From positions 1-41,374 of the forward strand of contig CAMIZG010000015.1 of the NCBI GenBank assembly GCA_946403215.1: a stretch of DNA of 41,374 bases, given 5' to 3'. Under the pieces are notes generated by a model that was not told the origin of the DNA, made no database searches, and worked only from the letters and a program-made list of their open reading frames with translations. The translations under genes and the position numbers were made by a program. Of this stretch, positions 32,601 to 40,970 are shown piece by piece. Positions within the stretch are counted from its first letter, which is position 1. The number at the start of each line of letters is the position of its first letter. The stretch is from an uncultured Bacteroidales bacterium (GTDB taxonomy: Bacteria > Bacteroidota > Bacteroidia > Bacteroidales > Paludibacteraceae).

Positions 32601-33578
32601 AATATCGAACATCGGCATGATTGGGTCATGATCAATGCTGTACATCTCAATCTTATCGGCGATTTCCAGAGTGTTCGCCAGCGCCTCAGGTATATCATCA
32701 AATATGCGTCCCATCTCCTCGGGCGACTTGAGCCACTCTTGTTTGGTGTACATCATCTTGCGCGGCTCGGAGATCTTGGTGTTGGTGGACAGACAGATAA
32801 GGTGCTCATGCGCATCTGCGTTCTGTTCGTCCAGGAAGTGCGCATCGTTGGTGCAAATAACCTTTATGTCGTGCTTTCGCGCCAACTCAACGAGCACCGG
32901 ATTCACACGCCGCTGCTCTTGGTAGGTCTCTTGATTGCCATTCGGTTTGTCGGTCTGATGGCGCTGTAGTTCGATATAATAATCATCACCAAACACGCGC
33001 TTGAACCACACGACCGCCTCATCCGCACCAGCGAGGTCGCCGTGTAAGATCTTTTGACTCACCTCGCCACCCAGACAGGCAGAGCAGGCAATGATGCCTT
33101 CATGATACATCTCCAGCAGTTCGTGGTCAATACGCGGACGAGAATAGAAAGCGTCGTCCATGAACCCAGCACTGGTCAACTTACATAAGTTATGATAGCC
33201 CTGTTCATTCTTGGCCAGCAGGATCAAGTGCCAGCCTGATTTATCAATCTGATAGGTCACTCCGTCTGGCCACGTGGCTTGCTCGTTGGTCATTGAACGA
33301 CGGCTGCGATGGGCGCAGTATGCCTCAATACCCACTATCGGCTTGAACGGTACAAAAGGCTCAGACGCATCATGCGACTCAGCCCATTTCTCCTTATTCT
33401 TTTTATTAACCTTGTTGCAATAATCGAGTAGCTCCTTGATGCCATACATATTGCCATGGTCCGTCAGGGCTACAGCAGGCATCCCTAGCCGAATGCACTT
33501 ATCAACAATATCCGGCACCTTTGACATGCCATCCAAGGTTGAGTAATGCGAGTGAACATGCAGATGAACAAATGACAT
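29652..33578 (-). CDS. dnaE: DNA polymerase III subunit alpha
   Basis: DnaE is the replicative polymerase. At 1308 residues it has the N-terminal PHP domain (HLHVHSHYSTLDG, LTDHGNMYGIKELL), the palm with GPGRGSAAGSVVAY (residues 409-420) and the catalytic PDIDTDFEDSGRGKV (residues 450-464, with Asp451 and Asp453), the fingers with FNKSHAACYSWVAYQTAYLK, and an OB-fold (TLYGRYTIEDYTGSYEFPIF). Just before the OB-fold, residues about 1072-1107 form a strongly acidic, Glu-rich insert (GNDGEEGEESEVAVE), longer than the usual linker. The stop overlaps folC by 4 nt. Confidence 0.97.
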   Translation of the reverse strand: MSFVHLHVHSHYSTLDGMSKVPDIVDKCIRLGMPAVALTDHGNMYGIKELLDYCNKVNKKNKEKWAESHDASEPFVPFKPIVGIEAYCAHRSRRSMTNEQATWPDGVTYQIDKSGWHLILLAKNEQGYHNLCKLTSAGFMDDAFYSRPRIDHELLEMYHEGIIACSACLGGEVSQKILHGDLAGADEAVVWFKRVFGDDYYIELQRHQTDKPNGNQETYQEQRRVNPVLVELARKHDIKVICTNDAHFLDEQNADAHEHLICLSTNTKISEPRKMMYTKQEWLKSPEEMGRIFDDIPEALANTLEIADKIEMYSIDHDPIMPMFDIPESFGKQEDYPDRLAFEAAYLRHLTMQGALQRYGKERLESDEVLKERIEFELNTIISMGFPGYFLIVMDFIRAAREELDVSVGPGRGSAAGSVVAYCLKITDLDPLKYDLLFERFLNPDRISLPDIDTDFEDSGRGKVLDWVSQKYGDTHVAHIITYGKMATRSALADVARVEGVAIPISNQLKSYVPARDFPDSIKDTNGKKPKVNLRNCYKYIDELRQIYEGDDPVLHNTLEYAAQLEDTIRQVGVHACGVIIGADDLTKFAPIASVLDPKTQKRVLVTQYDGHVVESVGLIKMDFLGLITLSIIKECIRTVKRTKGIDIDIDHIPLDDELTYKLFQEGRTVAVFQFESSGMRSYMRQLKPTVMGDLIAMNALYRPGPMDYIPQFIRRKHGVEPVTYDIPVMEKYLKDTYGVTVYQEQVMLLSRLLANFTRGESDKLRKAMGKKQMAILQELKGKFMAGGKANGHDPKILDKIWADWEKFASYAFNKSHAACYSWVAYQTAYLKAHYPSEFMAANLTILKNSTKDVTRLMDECSEMNIRVLEPDVNESGLNFTANAQGDIRFGLGGVKGVGENAVEAIVAEREKNGKFRDIYDFVERVNLTACNKKTIESLAYAGAFDCFSGLYREQLLWANSKGDLVLDSLVRYGNLYQQSKSDSQFTLFGAADLEVDIQKPEVPAAPRMTNIERLNKEKEMIGIYLSAHPLDDYEFEVRELCSVTAEELKRFRDWEKPDQRAAAIQQFAQGGNDGEEGEESEVAVETIVTNDADGEPVTEEKEVTTDAAPRPVRLSPEEWIHAHEKRQLTVGGIVTAAEEKVSQKGTLYGRYTIEDYTGSYEFPIFGEDYKRLAPLLKKDVYAYVSVQVQPRGWGGKYYREQPFAETEYECRVKDVQLLQEVQEKRVSNLTITMSVDKLTEAWASEFQEKCNAAKDDNGLTIRFRIEDGLRHNGITLTARAVHVHVTKPFYHWLRSKRNDRELEYHFQ

Positions 33579-33610
33579 AACTATCTTCTCTCGTCTTTTG
33601 TTATTCGACT

Positions 33611-34669
33611 TTATTCCTTAATGAGCAGATGGTGGTTAGCGAGCGGATGGGTAAGTAATTGACGAGCCAGCTCCGGCTTGGCTTGCAGCCACACCTGCGT
33701 ACGACACAAGTTTTGCTCGTACTGGTTGGCAACGAGTTCCACTGGCTCATCCACGAGTTGCTTGAGGTCGTTGGACAGTTTCATCAGGCGGTACTTGCCC
33801 AGCGGTAACTCGCCATGGATGCCAACGCCAATGCCCGACTCGAAGTGCGTATCCAGCACGTGCGACACAGTCATCTTCAGTGGAATAGTGCAATGCGCGA
33901 ATAGCATCTTGCCGTCATCACCAATACGTGCCGGGTTGACTTGGAAACCTATCCTGCCATACTTTTGCTTGGCAAGGATCATTGTTAGCAGCAGAGGTAT
34001 ATCCCCCTCACAAGATGCAGGTATCCCCTCATCGTTGAGGTGACTCAGTGCTATGCAGCCGGTGTTCTTCACCGTGGTCAGTAGGTCAAAGCAGCGTAGC
34101 GTCAAGCCATTGAGTTCATAACGCGCTACGATCTCTTTCAATCGCTTGTAAATCAGCTCTGCACCTTTCAGACCGCCATCCACCACGCCCAGCGATGACA
34201 CTTCCTCTATCGGAATATGCACCAATCGGATTCCTGTCTTCTCAAACACATAGGCATCATCCACCTTCGAAGCTATCAACCAATCTGACGGCTCACCTAC
34301 CACTCCCAGTCGCAACTCGGCGCGAGGTAACGATGGCACTGAAGAAGCAGCGAATGCATCAGCCAAACTTGGCTGATCGAGTTCTGCTATCTGATCCGGG
34401 GAGGTCAGCACACGCCCTGAACAGCCGTGTTGTTGTACCCATGACAGGATCTCTAACGAGGCGGCCAAAGAGTTGCTGTAACCTGATGCTATAATGAATA
34501 TCGGTCGGTCAAGTGACACTTTGTGCTCATCAACCAGTTTCAGGAATAAAGCTTCCGTACCACCGGTCAGCACAGCGACACATTGATGAACGTTAACCCA
34601 CTCTTCGGGCAACTGAAAAGGAAGATGTAGGTCTTCCTTATGCATGGCGGATGATATAATATGTAGCAT
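33611..34669 (-). CDS. L-fucose-isomerase-fold protein, sugar isomerase-like
   Basis: The 352-residue protein resembles the middle and C-terminal domains of L-fucose/L-arabinose isomerases: LTGGTEALFLKLVDE, LGVVGEPSDWL, CFDLLTTVKNTGCIALSHLN, then the acidic ASCEGDIPLLLTMILA, FQVNPARI, FAHCTIPLKMTVSHVLDTHF and ESGIGVGIHGELPLGK. The EGD glutamate and the DTH region correspond to metal ligands in the family. It is shorter than true FucI (about 590) and lacks the N-terminal domain, so its substrate is uncertain. It lies between the HAD hydrolase and dnaE. A second start at 34645 (MHKEDLHLPF) is also possible. Confidence 0.75.
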   Translation of the reverse strand: MLHIISSAMHKEDLHLPFQLPEEWVNVHQCVAVLTGGTEALFLKLVDEHKVSLDRPIFIIASGYSNSLAASLEILSWVQQHGCSGRVLTSPDQIAELDQPSLADAFAASSVPSLPRAELRLGVVGEPSDWLIASKVDDAYVFEKTGIRLVHIPIEEVSSLGVVDGGLKGAELIYKRLKEIVARYELNGLTLRCFDLLTTVKNTGCIALSHLNDEGIPASCEGDIPLLLTMILAKQKYGRIGFQVNPARIGDDGKMLFAHCTIPLKMTVSHVLDTHFESGIGVGIHGELPLGKYRLMKLSNDLKQLVDEPVELVANQYEQNLCRTQVWLQAKPELARQLLTHPLANHHLLIKE

Positions 34670-34681
34670 GATATTTGGTTT

Positions 34682-34697
34682 GAATTAATGAATTAAT
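34682..34697. repeat. Two perfect octamers upstream of the FucI-like gene
   Basis: GAATTAAT at 34682-34689 and 34690-34697, followed by a diverged ACTTTATT. In the gap between the HAD and FucI-like genes. Confidence 0.7.
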
Positions 34698-34700
34698 ACT

Positions 34701-35372
34701 TTATTGTTCTATCAGTTGTGGCACTATGTCAAGCAGGGCATACATATCAGGCAAGAAGACGTCAGGCTGATCTGCGGCAAAATCCTCGTACTCTAAGATG
34801 CCGGTATTGACAATAATGGTATACAATCCTGCAGCTTTGCCTGCCCGACATCCGAGAGGCGCGTTCTCGATCACACAGCACTCTTCCTTCTTCAACCCGC
34901 TACGCTCCCATGCAAGCAAATAAGGTTCCGGATTGGGTTTGCCGATACGAACATCAAAGGCGGTAATCATCCTCTCCGGCGCAAATATGCCGGGATACCC
35001 AGTCTCCAACCGCTGCAGCAATGTACGCTGACCGCTACCTGTAACTACCCAAATCTGTGTATTAGGCACTGCACGAATGGCTTGCAGCACTTGCAGCGCC
35101 CCGGGCATAGGTCGGGCACCTCCTAATTCAGTAAACAACTGGGATTTTTCGGCATAGATGGCATCTATCTCTTCGTCTGATACCTGCTTGTCAGGATTGA
35201 GTCTGAGCATTGCTTCACGAATAACATCGTAGCCAGTACGTCCTTCCTGCAAATAGCAATCCCGTGCCGTAAACTGTAAGTTATGACGCTTGGCAACAGT
35301 CTCCCACGCTTCAGCGTGGTGAGGCATAGAGTCAAACAAGACGCCATCCATGTCGAAGAAAAAGCCCTTCAT
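34701..35372 (-). CDS. HAD-family hydrolase, beta-phosphoglucomutase-like
   Basis: The 223-residue protein has HAD motif I FFFDMDGVLFDSMP (nucleophile Asp7, acid/base Asp9), a small helical cap, motif II VVTGSGQRTL, motif III Lys in RIGKPNPEPYL and motif IV VIENAPLGCRAGKAAGL. This is the subfamily IA pattern shared by beta-phosphoglucomutase and sugar phosphate phosphatases. Which sugar phosphate is used cannot be told. It starts one base after the DUF4301 stop (TAA-G-ATG), so the two are tightly coupled, and it is followed by the FucI-like gene. A role in sugar-phosphate handling is inferred from that context. Confidence 0.87.
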   Translation of the reverse strand: MKGFFFDMDGVLFDSMPHHAEAWETVAKRHNLQFTARDCYLQEGRTGYDVIREAMLRLNPDKQVSDEEIDAIYAEKSQLFTELGGARPMPGALQVLQAIRAVPNTQIWVVTGSGQRTLLQRLETGYPGIFAPERMITAFDVRIGKPNPEPYLLAWERSGLKKEECCVIENAPLGCRAGKAAGLYTIIVNTGILEYEDFAADQPDVFLPDMYALLDIVPQLIEQ

Positions 35373-35373
35373 C

Positions 35374-36714
35374 TTATTGGTGCTGCTCTCTTAATAAGTC
35401 ATTAACAGTCTTAACTGGGTTGAAGGTCGAGACAGGTACCTCAACGAAGATCGTGTTCCACTTTGACATGGCTCCGTTCCACAATCCTGGCAACTCCAAC
35501 GCCTGCAACTCGCGGCCGTCCTTCGACTTCTGCGAGATGAAGCCGGTCTTCGGGTCAACGAACTTCAATAGATCAAACGGTTTGCCGTCAACGTCTCGTA
35601 TAGCGCACACAAGATCAACAGGGTTGAAGTACTTCGACTTGGCCATCATCTCGGGATCTGGTATCTGTACCGATTCGAGGATCTGGTTGCTAATTGAGCC
35701 GTCAGCCTCACGTACCCGGAACGGTCCGCCGCCAGGCTCACCGGTGTTACGAACCACGCCACAGACGCGGATAGGACGGTTCAGGCGTGCGCGCTCCTCG
35801 TCGCTCAATCCAGGCTGACGCAATGCATCGAACACACGTTTCTGCTCGGTCACAAGCACACCTGCCAGTAGTTGCTTGAATTCAACGGTAGAAGCCTTCA
35901 AGCGGTCTGGAACAACATTATCAATATTCTTGATGAATACGATATCGGCATCCTGTTCGTTCAGATTCTCGATCAGCGCACCGTGTCCGCCCGGACGGAA
36001 CAGGAGCTTGCCATCTGCCGTGCGGAACGGTGTGCCGTCAGGATTAGCAGCCAGGGTGTCAGTCGAGGGTTTCTGCTCGGAGAAGGAGATGTTGAACTTA
36101 ACGCCGTATTTCTTCTCCAACTTTTGGAGGTTATCAGCAATATGCTTGCGGAACAGCGGCAGATGGTCATGCGAAACAGTGAAATGGATATTCACCTCGC
36201 CGTTGGAGGCAGCATACAATGCGCCCTCCACCATGTGCTCCAGCGCCGGTGTTCGTGCGCCGTCGCGGTATGAGTGGAACAGCAGCAAGCCCTTTGGTAG
36301 ATTGCCATAGTTCATGTCCTTGAGCAAAAAACGGACAGCATCCTGCCCCTGCTTGCCGGCAAGTTCCTTCCCAAAAGCAAAACGGCTTATATTTTCCAGG
36401 AACTCGCGGATGAACGGGGTCTCTACGCCGTTATCGAGGTACTCGAACAGGTTCTTGAACATGCGCGATGCAGCTCCTGATGCAGGAACGAACTTCAGTA
36501 CCTTGTGTCCTTCAGCCAGGTACTGCTGCCAGGCAGCAATGAACTCCTTGCGCTCAGCTACTGAAGGACTGATTACGCCCTTATGCAGCGCTGCAGGCTC
36601 TACGATATCCAGTTCGGGAAACCCCGTCTGAAAACACTTCAGTTGCTCTTCCGCCTTCTGTACGGAGATGCCACGAGCACTCAGTTGCTCTAAATCTTGT
36701 TGGGTAAAGTTCAT
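35374..36714 (-). CDS. DUF4301 family protein
   Basis: The 446-residue protein matches DUF4301, a Bacteroidota family of unknown function. It begins FTQQDLEQLSARGISVQKAE and continues with FVPASGAASRMFKNLFEYL, LLLFHSYRDGARTPALEHM, HFTVSHDHLPLFRKHIAD, then the sugar-nucleotide-transferase-like LFRPGGHGALIENLNEQDAD and VFIKNIDNVVP, and RVCGVVRNTGEPGGGPFRV. The GGHGAL and KNIDN motifs recall nucleotidyltransferases (UDP-sugar pyrophosphorylase fold), so a sugar nucleotide enzyme is a reasonable inference. It follows fprA by 63 nt, and a 7-nt repeat fills that gap. HAD and FucI-like genes follow. Confidence 0.85.
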   Translation of the reverse strand: MNFTQQDLEQLSARGISVQKAEEQLKCFQTGFPELDIVEPAALHKGVISPSVAERKEFIAAWQQYLAEGHKVLKFVPASGAASRMFKNLFEYLDNGVETPFIREFLENISRFAFGKELAGKQGQDAVRFLLKDMNYGNLPKGLLLFHSYRDGARTPALEHMVEGALYAASNGEVNIHFTVSHDHLPLFRKHIADNLQKLEKKYGVKFNISFSEQKPSTDTLAANPDGTPFRTADGKLLFRPGGHGALIENLNEQDADIVFIKNIDNVVPDRLKASTVEFKQLLAGVLVTEQKRVFDALRQPGLSDEERARLNRPIRVCGVVRNTGEPGGGPFRVREADGSISNQILESVQIPDPEMMAKSKYFNPVDLVCAIRDVDGKPFDLLKFVDPKTGFISQKSKDGRELQALELPGLWNGAMSKWNTIFVEVPVSTFNPVKTVNDLLREQHQ

Positions 36715-36743
36715 GGTTTTATCAGTTTAATTGGTTATTGTTT

Positions 36744-36774
36744 GTCGAAAGTTAAAAGTCGAGAGTCGAAAGCC
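36744..36774. repeat. Heptamer repeat between fprA and DUF4301 genes
   Basis: GTCGAAA, GTTAAAA, GTCGAGA, GTCGAAA from 36744 to 36771, then GCC. It fills most of the 63-nt gap and stops just before the fprA stop. Confidence 0.88.
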
Positions 36775-36777
36775 TAT

Positions 36778-37923
36778 TTACACCATCGCTGCTATCAATG
36801 CTCTGATAACGGCTTTGTCCGCCTCTTTCATCACCCCTCTCAATGTTACTATGGGCTCAACTACTTCAACATTGGTCATCGTCTCCACCATGCTGCGCAT
36901 CACTTTGGCGGCAGCAGGCGCCCATGAGCCGTTCTCGACGAGTGCAATACGGCGGTTACGATAGCCCTTGAGCTGGAGTTTGTGCAAGAAGGTGTGCATC
37001 GGCGGGAACAGGTCACCGTCGTACGTGCAGGCGCAAAGAATCATCTTGCCATAGCGGAAAGCATCCTCAACCGCCTCCGCCATATCGTCACGCGTGAGGT
37101 CGGTGAAAGCGACTTTCAGTCCCTTGGCACGCAACTGCTCTGTGATAAATTCCGCAGCCTGCAAGGTGTTGCCGTGAATAGACGCCGAAACGACGAACAC
37201 GCCCTCGGTCTCGATGTCATAAGCACTCCAGATAGAATAGAGCCGCAGCGCCTCGGTCAACTTCTCACCCTCAAGAACAGGCCCGTGCAGCGGTGCGATG
37301 CGGCTGATGGCAAGCGGTGCAATCTTCTTGAGCACGTTCTGCACCTGCTGGCCGTACTTGCCGACGATATTGAAATAGTAGCGGCGCGCCTCACACGACC
37401 AATCGTCAGGATCGGCGTCATAGACACCGAACTTGCCGAACGCATCGGCGGAGAAGAGTACGCGCTCCTGCTCACAGTAACTCATCAGTACCTCAGGCCA
37501 GTGAATCATTGGCGCAGCAATGAACCGGAGTGACAATCCGCCCAGGTCAAGCACGTCGCTCTCCTTAACCACAAGGATATTGCTGTAAGCTACACCGAAC
37601 TGCTTCAGCATGTTCTCGGCAATCTTGGAGCAGACGAGCTGCACAGAAGGATAAGCCTTGACGAACTGCGCAATACTACCCGAGTGGTCAGGCTCCATGT
37701 GGTGGATGACGAGGTAGTCAGGCGTACGTCCCATCAGCGATTTCTCAAGCGTGTTCAGCCATTCGTCCGAACAACGTTTGTCAACAGTATCCAGCACAGC
37801 CACTTTGTCTGCGCAGAGCAAATACGAGTTGTAACACATGCCGTCGGGCAGGGCGTACTGCCCCTCAAAGAGATCCAACGTAGGGTCGTCACAACCGATA
37901 TAGGAAACAGATTTCAGATTCAT
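36778..37923 (-). CDS. FprA-family A-type flavoprotein (flavo-diiron)
   Basis: Flavo-diiron proteins reduce oxygen to water or nitric oxide to nitrous oxide and protect anaerobes. The 381-residue product has the metallo-lactamase-like domain with the diiron motif HHMEPDHSGSI (His75, Glu77, Asp79, His80), LFSADAFGKFG, and PLHGPVLEG; then a flavodoxin domain from about 245, with FVVSASIHGNTLQAAEFI and GSWAPAAAKVMRSM. No rubredoxin domain is attached. The ATG at 37923 was chosen over a TTG upstream. It has its own promoter and probably begins the long minus-strand run to mntP. Confidence 0.92.
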   Translation of the reverse strand: MNLKSVSYIGCDDPTLDLFEGQYALPDGMCYNSYLLCADKVAVLDTVDKRCSDEWLNTLEKSLMGRTPDYLVIHHMEPDHSGSIAQFVKAYPSVQLVCSKIAENMLKQFGVAYSNILVVKESDVLDLGGLSLRFIAAPMIHWPEVLMSYCEQERVLFSADAFGKFGVYDADPDDWSCEARRYYFNIVGKYGQQVQNVLKKIAPLAISRIAPLHGPVLEGEKLTEALRLYSIWSAYDIETEGVFVVSASIHGNTLQAAEFITEQLRAKGLKVAFTDLTRDDMAEAVEDAFRYGKMILCACTYDGDLFPPMHTFLHKLQLKGYRNRRIALVENGSWAPAAAKVMRSMVETMTNVEVVEPIVTLRGVMKEADKAVIRALIAAMV

Positions 37924-37970
37924 AAGTTTATTCAATCAAAAGGATTTTTGCATTTTATGCAATTTGGATG

Positions 37971-38002
37971 CAAAGATAAAAAAAAAAAAGCAAAAAAGCA
38001 AA
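37971..38002 (-). promoter_or_regulatory. Promoter of fprA and possibly the whole minus-strand run
   Basis: On the minus strand, -33 TTTG (37999-38002) and -7 TATCTTTG (37971-37978) have a 20-nt spacer. It is back to back with the prfC promoter, 16 nt between the -33 boxes. Confidence 0.82.
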
Positions 38003-38018
38003 CATTTTGAGTAAAAAA

Positions 38019-38050
38019 TTTGCACAAATGAAAAATATTCCGTACTTTTG
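38019..38050 (+). promoter_or_regulatory. Promoter of prfC
   Basis: TTTG at 38019-38022 and TACTTTTG at 38043-38050 have a 20-nt spacer. Leader to the ATG at 38081 is about 24 nt. Confidence 0.82.
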
Positions 38051-38080
38051 TACAAATTCAACGAATTCCGACCGATAAAT

Positions 38081-39694
38081 ATGTTATCAACAGCCGACCA
38101 ACAAGAGATACTTCGTCGCCGCACGTTTGCAATCATTTCGCACCCGGATGCGGGTAAGACGACCCTGACCGAGAAACTTCTGCTGTACGGAGGCGCTATT
38201 CACGTAGCGGGCGCCGTAAAGAGCAACAAGATACGCAAGACAGCGACCTCCGACTGGATGGAGATAGAAAAGCAGCGTGGCATCAGTGTCGCCACGTCCG
38301 TCATGGGATTTGACTATACCCCAACCTATCATAACGAGACAGGTACAACCTACCACATCAATATATTGGACACCCCGGGTCACCAGGATTTTGCGGAAGA
38401 CACGTTCCGCACCCTCACCGCCGTGGATTCGGTCATCATTGTCATTGACGCCGCTAAAGGTGTTGAGACGCAGACACGCCGGCTCATGCAAGTATGCCGC
38501 ATGCGCAAGACACCCGTCATGGTGTTCATCAACAAGATGGACCGCGAGGGCAAAGACCCCTTCGATCTGCTCGACGAGGTGGAAGCCGAACTTGGCATCA
38601 AGGTGCGGCCTCTAAGTTGGCCAATCAACAGCGGACAGCGATTCAAGGGAGTATACAACATCTTCCAACAGACGCTCGACCTCTATCAGCCCGATAAGAC
38701 ACATGTGACGGAGTCCATTCAGTTTGAGGACGTTACTGACCCAGAGGTAGCGCGTCTGGTGGGTGACAGCGATGCAGCCAAGCTCTGTGAAGACCTGGAA
38801 ATGATAGAGGGCGTCTATGATCCGTTCAGCAAGGAAGCCTACCTTGCCGGCGAGCTGGCACCGGTGTTCTTCGGTTCAGCTCTGAACACGTTCGGTGTGA
38901 AAGAACTGTTGGAGTGCTTCGTGCATATCGCTCCTTCGCCGCGTCCGGTGACCGCCGAGGAGCGTGAAGTAGCACCTATGGAAGACAAGTTCACAGGTTT
39001 CTGCTTCAAGATTCACGCCAACATGGACCCCAACCACCGCTCATGCATCGCCTTCTTCAAGATCTGCTCCGGCAAGTTCGAACGCAACACCTATTATACG
39101 CATGTCCGCAAAGGACAGCAAATGCGATTCTCGTCACCCACGTGCTTCATGGCGCAGAAGAAAGAGACCGTGGATGAAGCCTTTGCCGGCGACATTATCG
39201 GTCTGCCCGACACGGGTAACTTCAAGATAGGTGACACCCTTACCTCGGGCGAGAACCTCCACTTTAAAGGTCTGCCATCGTTCTCGCCGGAGATGTTCAA
39301 GTACATCGAGAACGCCGACCCCATGAAGCAGAAGCAACTCGAGAAAGGTATCAGCCAACTAATGGACGAAGGCGTGGCACAGCTCTTCGTCAGCCAACTC
39401 AACGGCCGCAAGATCATCGGCACGGTCGGTCAACTGCAGTTCGAAGTCATCCAGTACCGACTGGAGCACGAATACCAAGCCAAGTGCCGCTGGGAGCCGC
39501 TGCAGATGTACAAAGCCTGCTGGCTGGAAAGTGACGATGCCGCAGAACTGGAGACCTTCAAGAAACGCAAACCGCAATACATGGCGTTCGACAAGGACGG
39601 TCGTGACGTATTCATGGCGGACAGTGCCTATGTTCTGCAAATGGCACAAAACGACTACAAACATATTAAGTTCCACTTTACCTCGGAATTCTAA
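38081..39694 (+). CDS. prfC: Peptide chain release factor 3
   Basis: RF3 is the GTPase that removes RF1 and RF2 from the ribosome after peptide release. The 537-residue product has the GTPase motifs [20 protein letters not shown] (G1), the switch I region with [15 protein letters not shown] (G2), [17 protein letters not shown] (G3) and [13 protein letters not shown] (G4), then EF-Tu-like domain 2 ([20 protein letters not shown]) and the RF3 C-terminal domain with [18 protein letters not shown]. The ATG at 38081 gives the normal family start; upstream in-frame sequence is promoter. It is followed 11 nt later by the aminotransferase gene. Confidence 0.96.
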   Translation: MLSTADQQEILRRRTFAIISHPDAGKTTLTEKLLLYGGAIHVAGAVKSNKIRKTATSDWMEIEKQRGISVATSVMGFDYTPTYHNETGTTYHINILDTPGHQDFAEDTFRTLTAVDSVIIVIDAAKGVETQTRRLMQVCRMRKTPVMVFINKMDREGKDPFDLLDEVEAELGIKVRPLSWPINSGQRFKGVYNIFQQTLDLYQPDKTHVTESIQFEDVTDPEVARLVGDSDAAKLCEDLEMIEGVYDPFSKEAYLAGELAPVFFGSALNTFGVKELLECFVHIAPSPRPVTAEEREVAPMEDKFTGFCFKIHANMDPNHRSCIAFFKICSGKFERNTYYTHVRKGQQMRFSSPTCFMAQKKETVDEAFAGDIIGLPDTGNFKIGDTLTSGENLHFKGLPSFSPEMFKYIENADPMKQKQLEKGISQLMDEGVAQLFVSQLNGRKIIGTVGQLQFEVIQYRLEHEYQAKCRWEPLQMYKACWLESDDAAELETFKKRKPQYMAFDKDGRDVFMADSAYVLQMAQNDYKHIKFHFTSEF

Positions 39695-39705
39695 AAACCA
39701 ACTAT

Positions 39706-40896
39706 ATGGAAATCAGTGTACGAGCTCAATCGATGCCGGAGTCGCCTATCCGCAAACTGGCGAAATATGCCGACGACGCCAAGCGCGCCGGTGTGCATGT
39801 GTATCACCTGAATATCGGCCAGCCCGACATAGCCACACCTCCGCAAGCGCTGGAGGCTGTGAAGAACTTCAAACAGGATATACTCTCCTACTCTCCCTCG
39901 CAAGGATTGAAATCCCTGCGCACAAAGATGGTAAGTTACTACGCCGACTACGGCATTGACCTCTCGCCGGACGAGATAATTATCACCTCCGGCGGTTCGG
40001 AGGCGATCATGTTCGCCTATATGTCATGCCTGAACCCGGGCGACGAGATAATAGTGACCGACCCGAGCTACGCCAACTATATGGCGTTCGCCATCTCTTG
40101 CGGTGCGGTGGTGAAATCCGTAAAAACGCATATAGAGGACGGCTTCAAGCTGCCACCGGTAGAGGAGTTTGAGAAGCAGATAACGCCCAAGACGCGCGCC
40201 ATTCTCATCTGCAACCCGAACAACCCGACGGGTTACCTGTATACCAAACAGGAGATGCGCCAGATACGCGATCTGGTGAAGAAGTACAAGCTCTACCTGA
40301 TCTCGGACGAAGTGTACCGCGAGTTCATCTACACCAAATCGCCGTACATCAGCGCCTGCCACCTGGAAGGCATCGAGCAGAACGTGATACTGGTGGACAG
40401 CGTGTCGAAGCGCTACAGCGAGTGCGGCATCCGCATCGGTGCGCTCATCACCAAGAACAAAGAGGTGCGCGAGGCGGTGATGAAGTTCTGCCAGGCACGT
40501 CTGTCACCGCCACTGTTCGGGCAGATAGTAGCCGAGGCATCGCTCTCGACACCGGAGGAGTACATGCAGGAGGTGTACGACGAGTATCTGAGCCGCCGTA
40601 ACTACCTCATCGACCAACTGAACCAGATACCCGGCGTGTTCGCTCCTGCTCCGACAGGCGCCTTCTATGTGATGGTACAGCTGCCGGTGGATGATGTGGA
40701 GAAGTTCTGCAAGTGGTGTCTGACCGATTTCTCCTACGAGGGCGCCACCGTCATGATGGCACCGGGCACAGGCTTCTACACCAACCCCGACGAAGGACGC
40801 AAGCAGGTACGCATGGCTTATGTGCTCAACAAGGAGGATCTGGGCAAAGCAATGGTTGTGCTACGCAAGGCGCTGGAGACGTACAACGCGCAATAA
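39706..40896 (+). CDS. Class I PLP-dependent aminotransferase
   Basis: The 396-residue protein matches the AspC/AlaT-type class I fold. It has LNIGQPDIATPPQALEAVKN, YSPSQGLKSLRTKMVSYYAD, ITSGGSEAIMFAYMSCLNPG, the NPNNPTG motif (170-176), LISDEVYREFIY with PLP-contacting Asp201, and DSVSKRYSECGIRIG with catalytic Lys235. A conserved Arg for the substrate carboxylate is likely in VRMAYVLN. Substrate is probably an acidic or neutral amino acid, but cannot be fixed by eye. It follows prfC closely and ends in a strong terminator. Confidence 0.92.
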   Translation: MEISVRAQSMPESPIRKLAKYADDAKRAGVHVYHLNIGQPDIATPPQALEAVKNFKQDILSYSPSQGLKSLRTKMVSYYADYGIDLSPDEIIITSGGSEAIMFAYMSCLNPGDEIIVTDPSYANYMAFAISCGAVVKSVKTHIEDGFKLPPVEEFEKQITPKTRAILICNPNNPTGYLYTKQEMRQIRDLVKKYKLYLISDEVYREFIYTKSPYISACHLEGIEQNVILVDSVSKRYSECGIRIGALITKNKEVREAVMKFCQARLSPPLFGQIVAEASLSTPEEYMQEVYDEYLSRRNYLIDQLNQIPGVFAPAPTGAFYVMVQLPVDDVEKFCKWCLTDFSYEGATVMMAPGTGFYTNPDEGRKQVRMAYVLNKEDLGKAMVVLRKALETYNAQ

Positions 40897-40926
40897 AAAC
40901 AAGACCTCGGTTTGAGGTCTTGTTTT
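40896..40926. terminator. Bidirectional intrinsic terminator
   Basis: A 13-bp perfect stem, AAAACAAGACCTC (40896-40908) with GAGGTCTTGTTTT (40914-40926), has loop GGTTT. It is T-rich on both strands (TTTTTTG on plus, TTTTTATT on minus) and lies between the aminotransferase stop and the convergent amylase-like gene. Confidence 0.94.
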
Positions 40927-40970
40927 TTGTCATACAGGTTCATTCTCACCTGTTTCCCAGTTCTGTTTCT

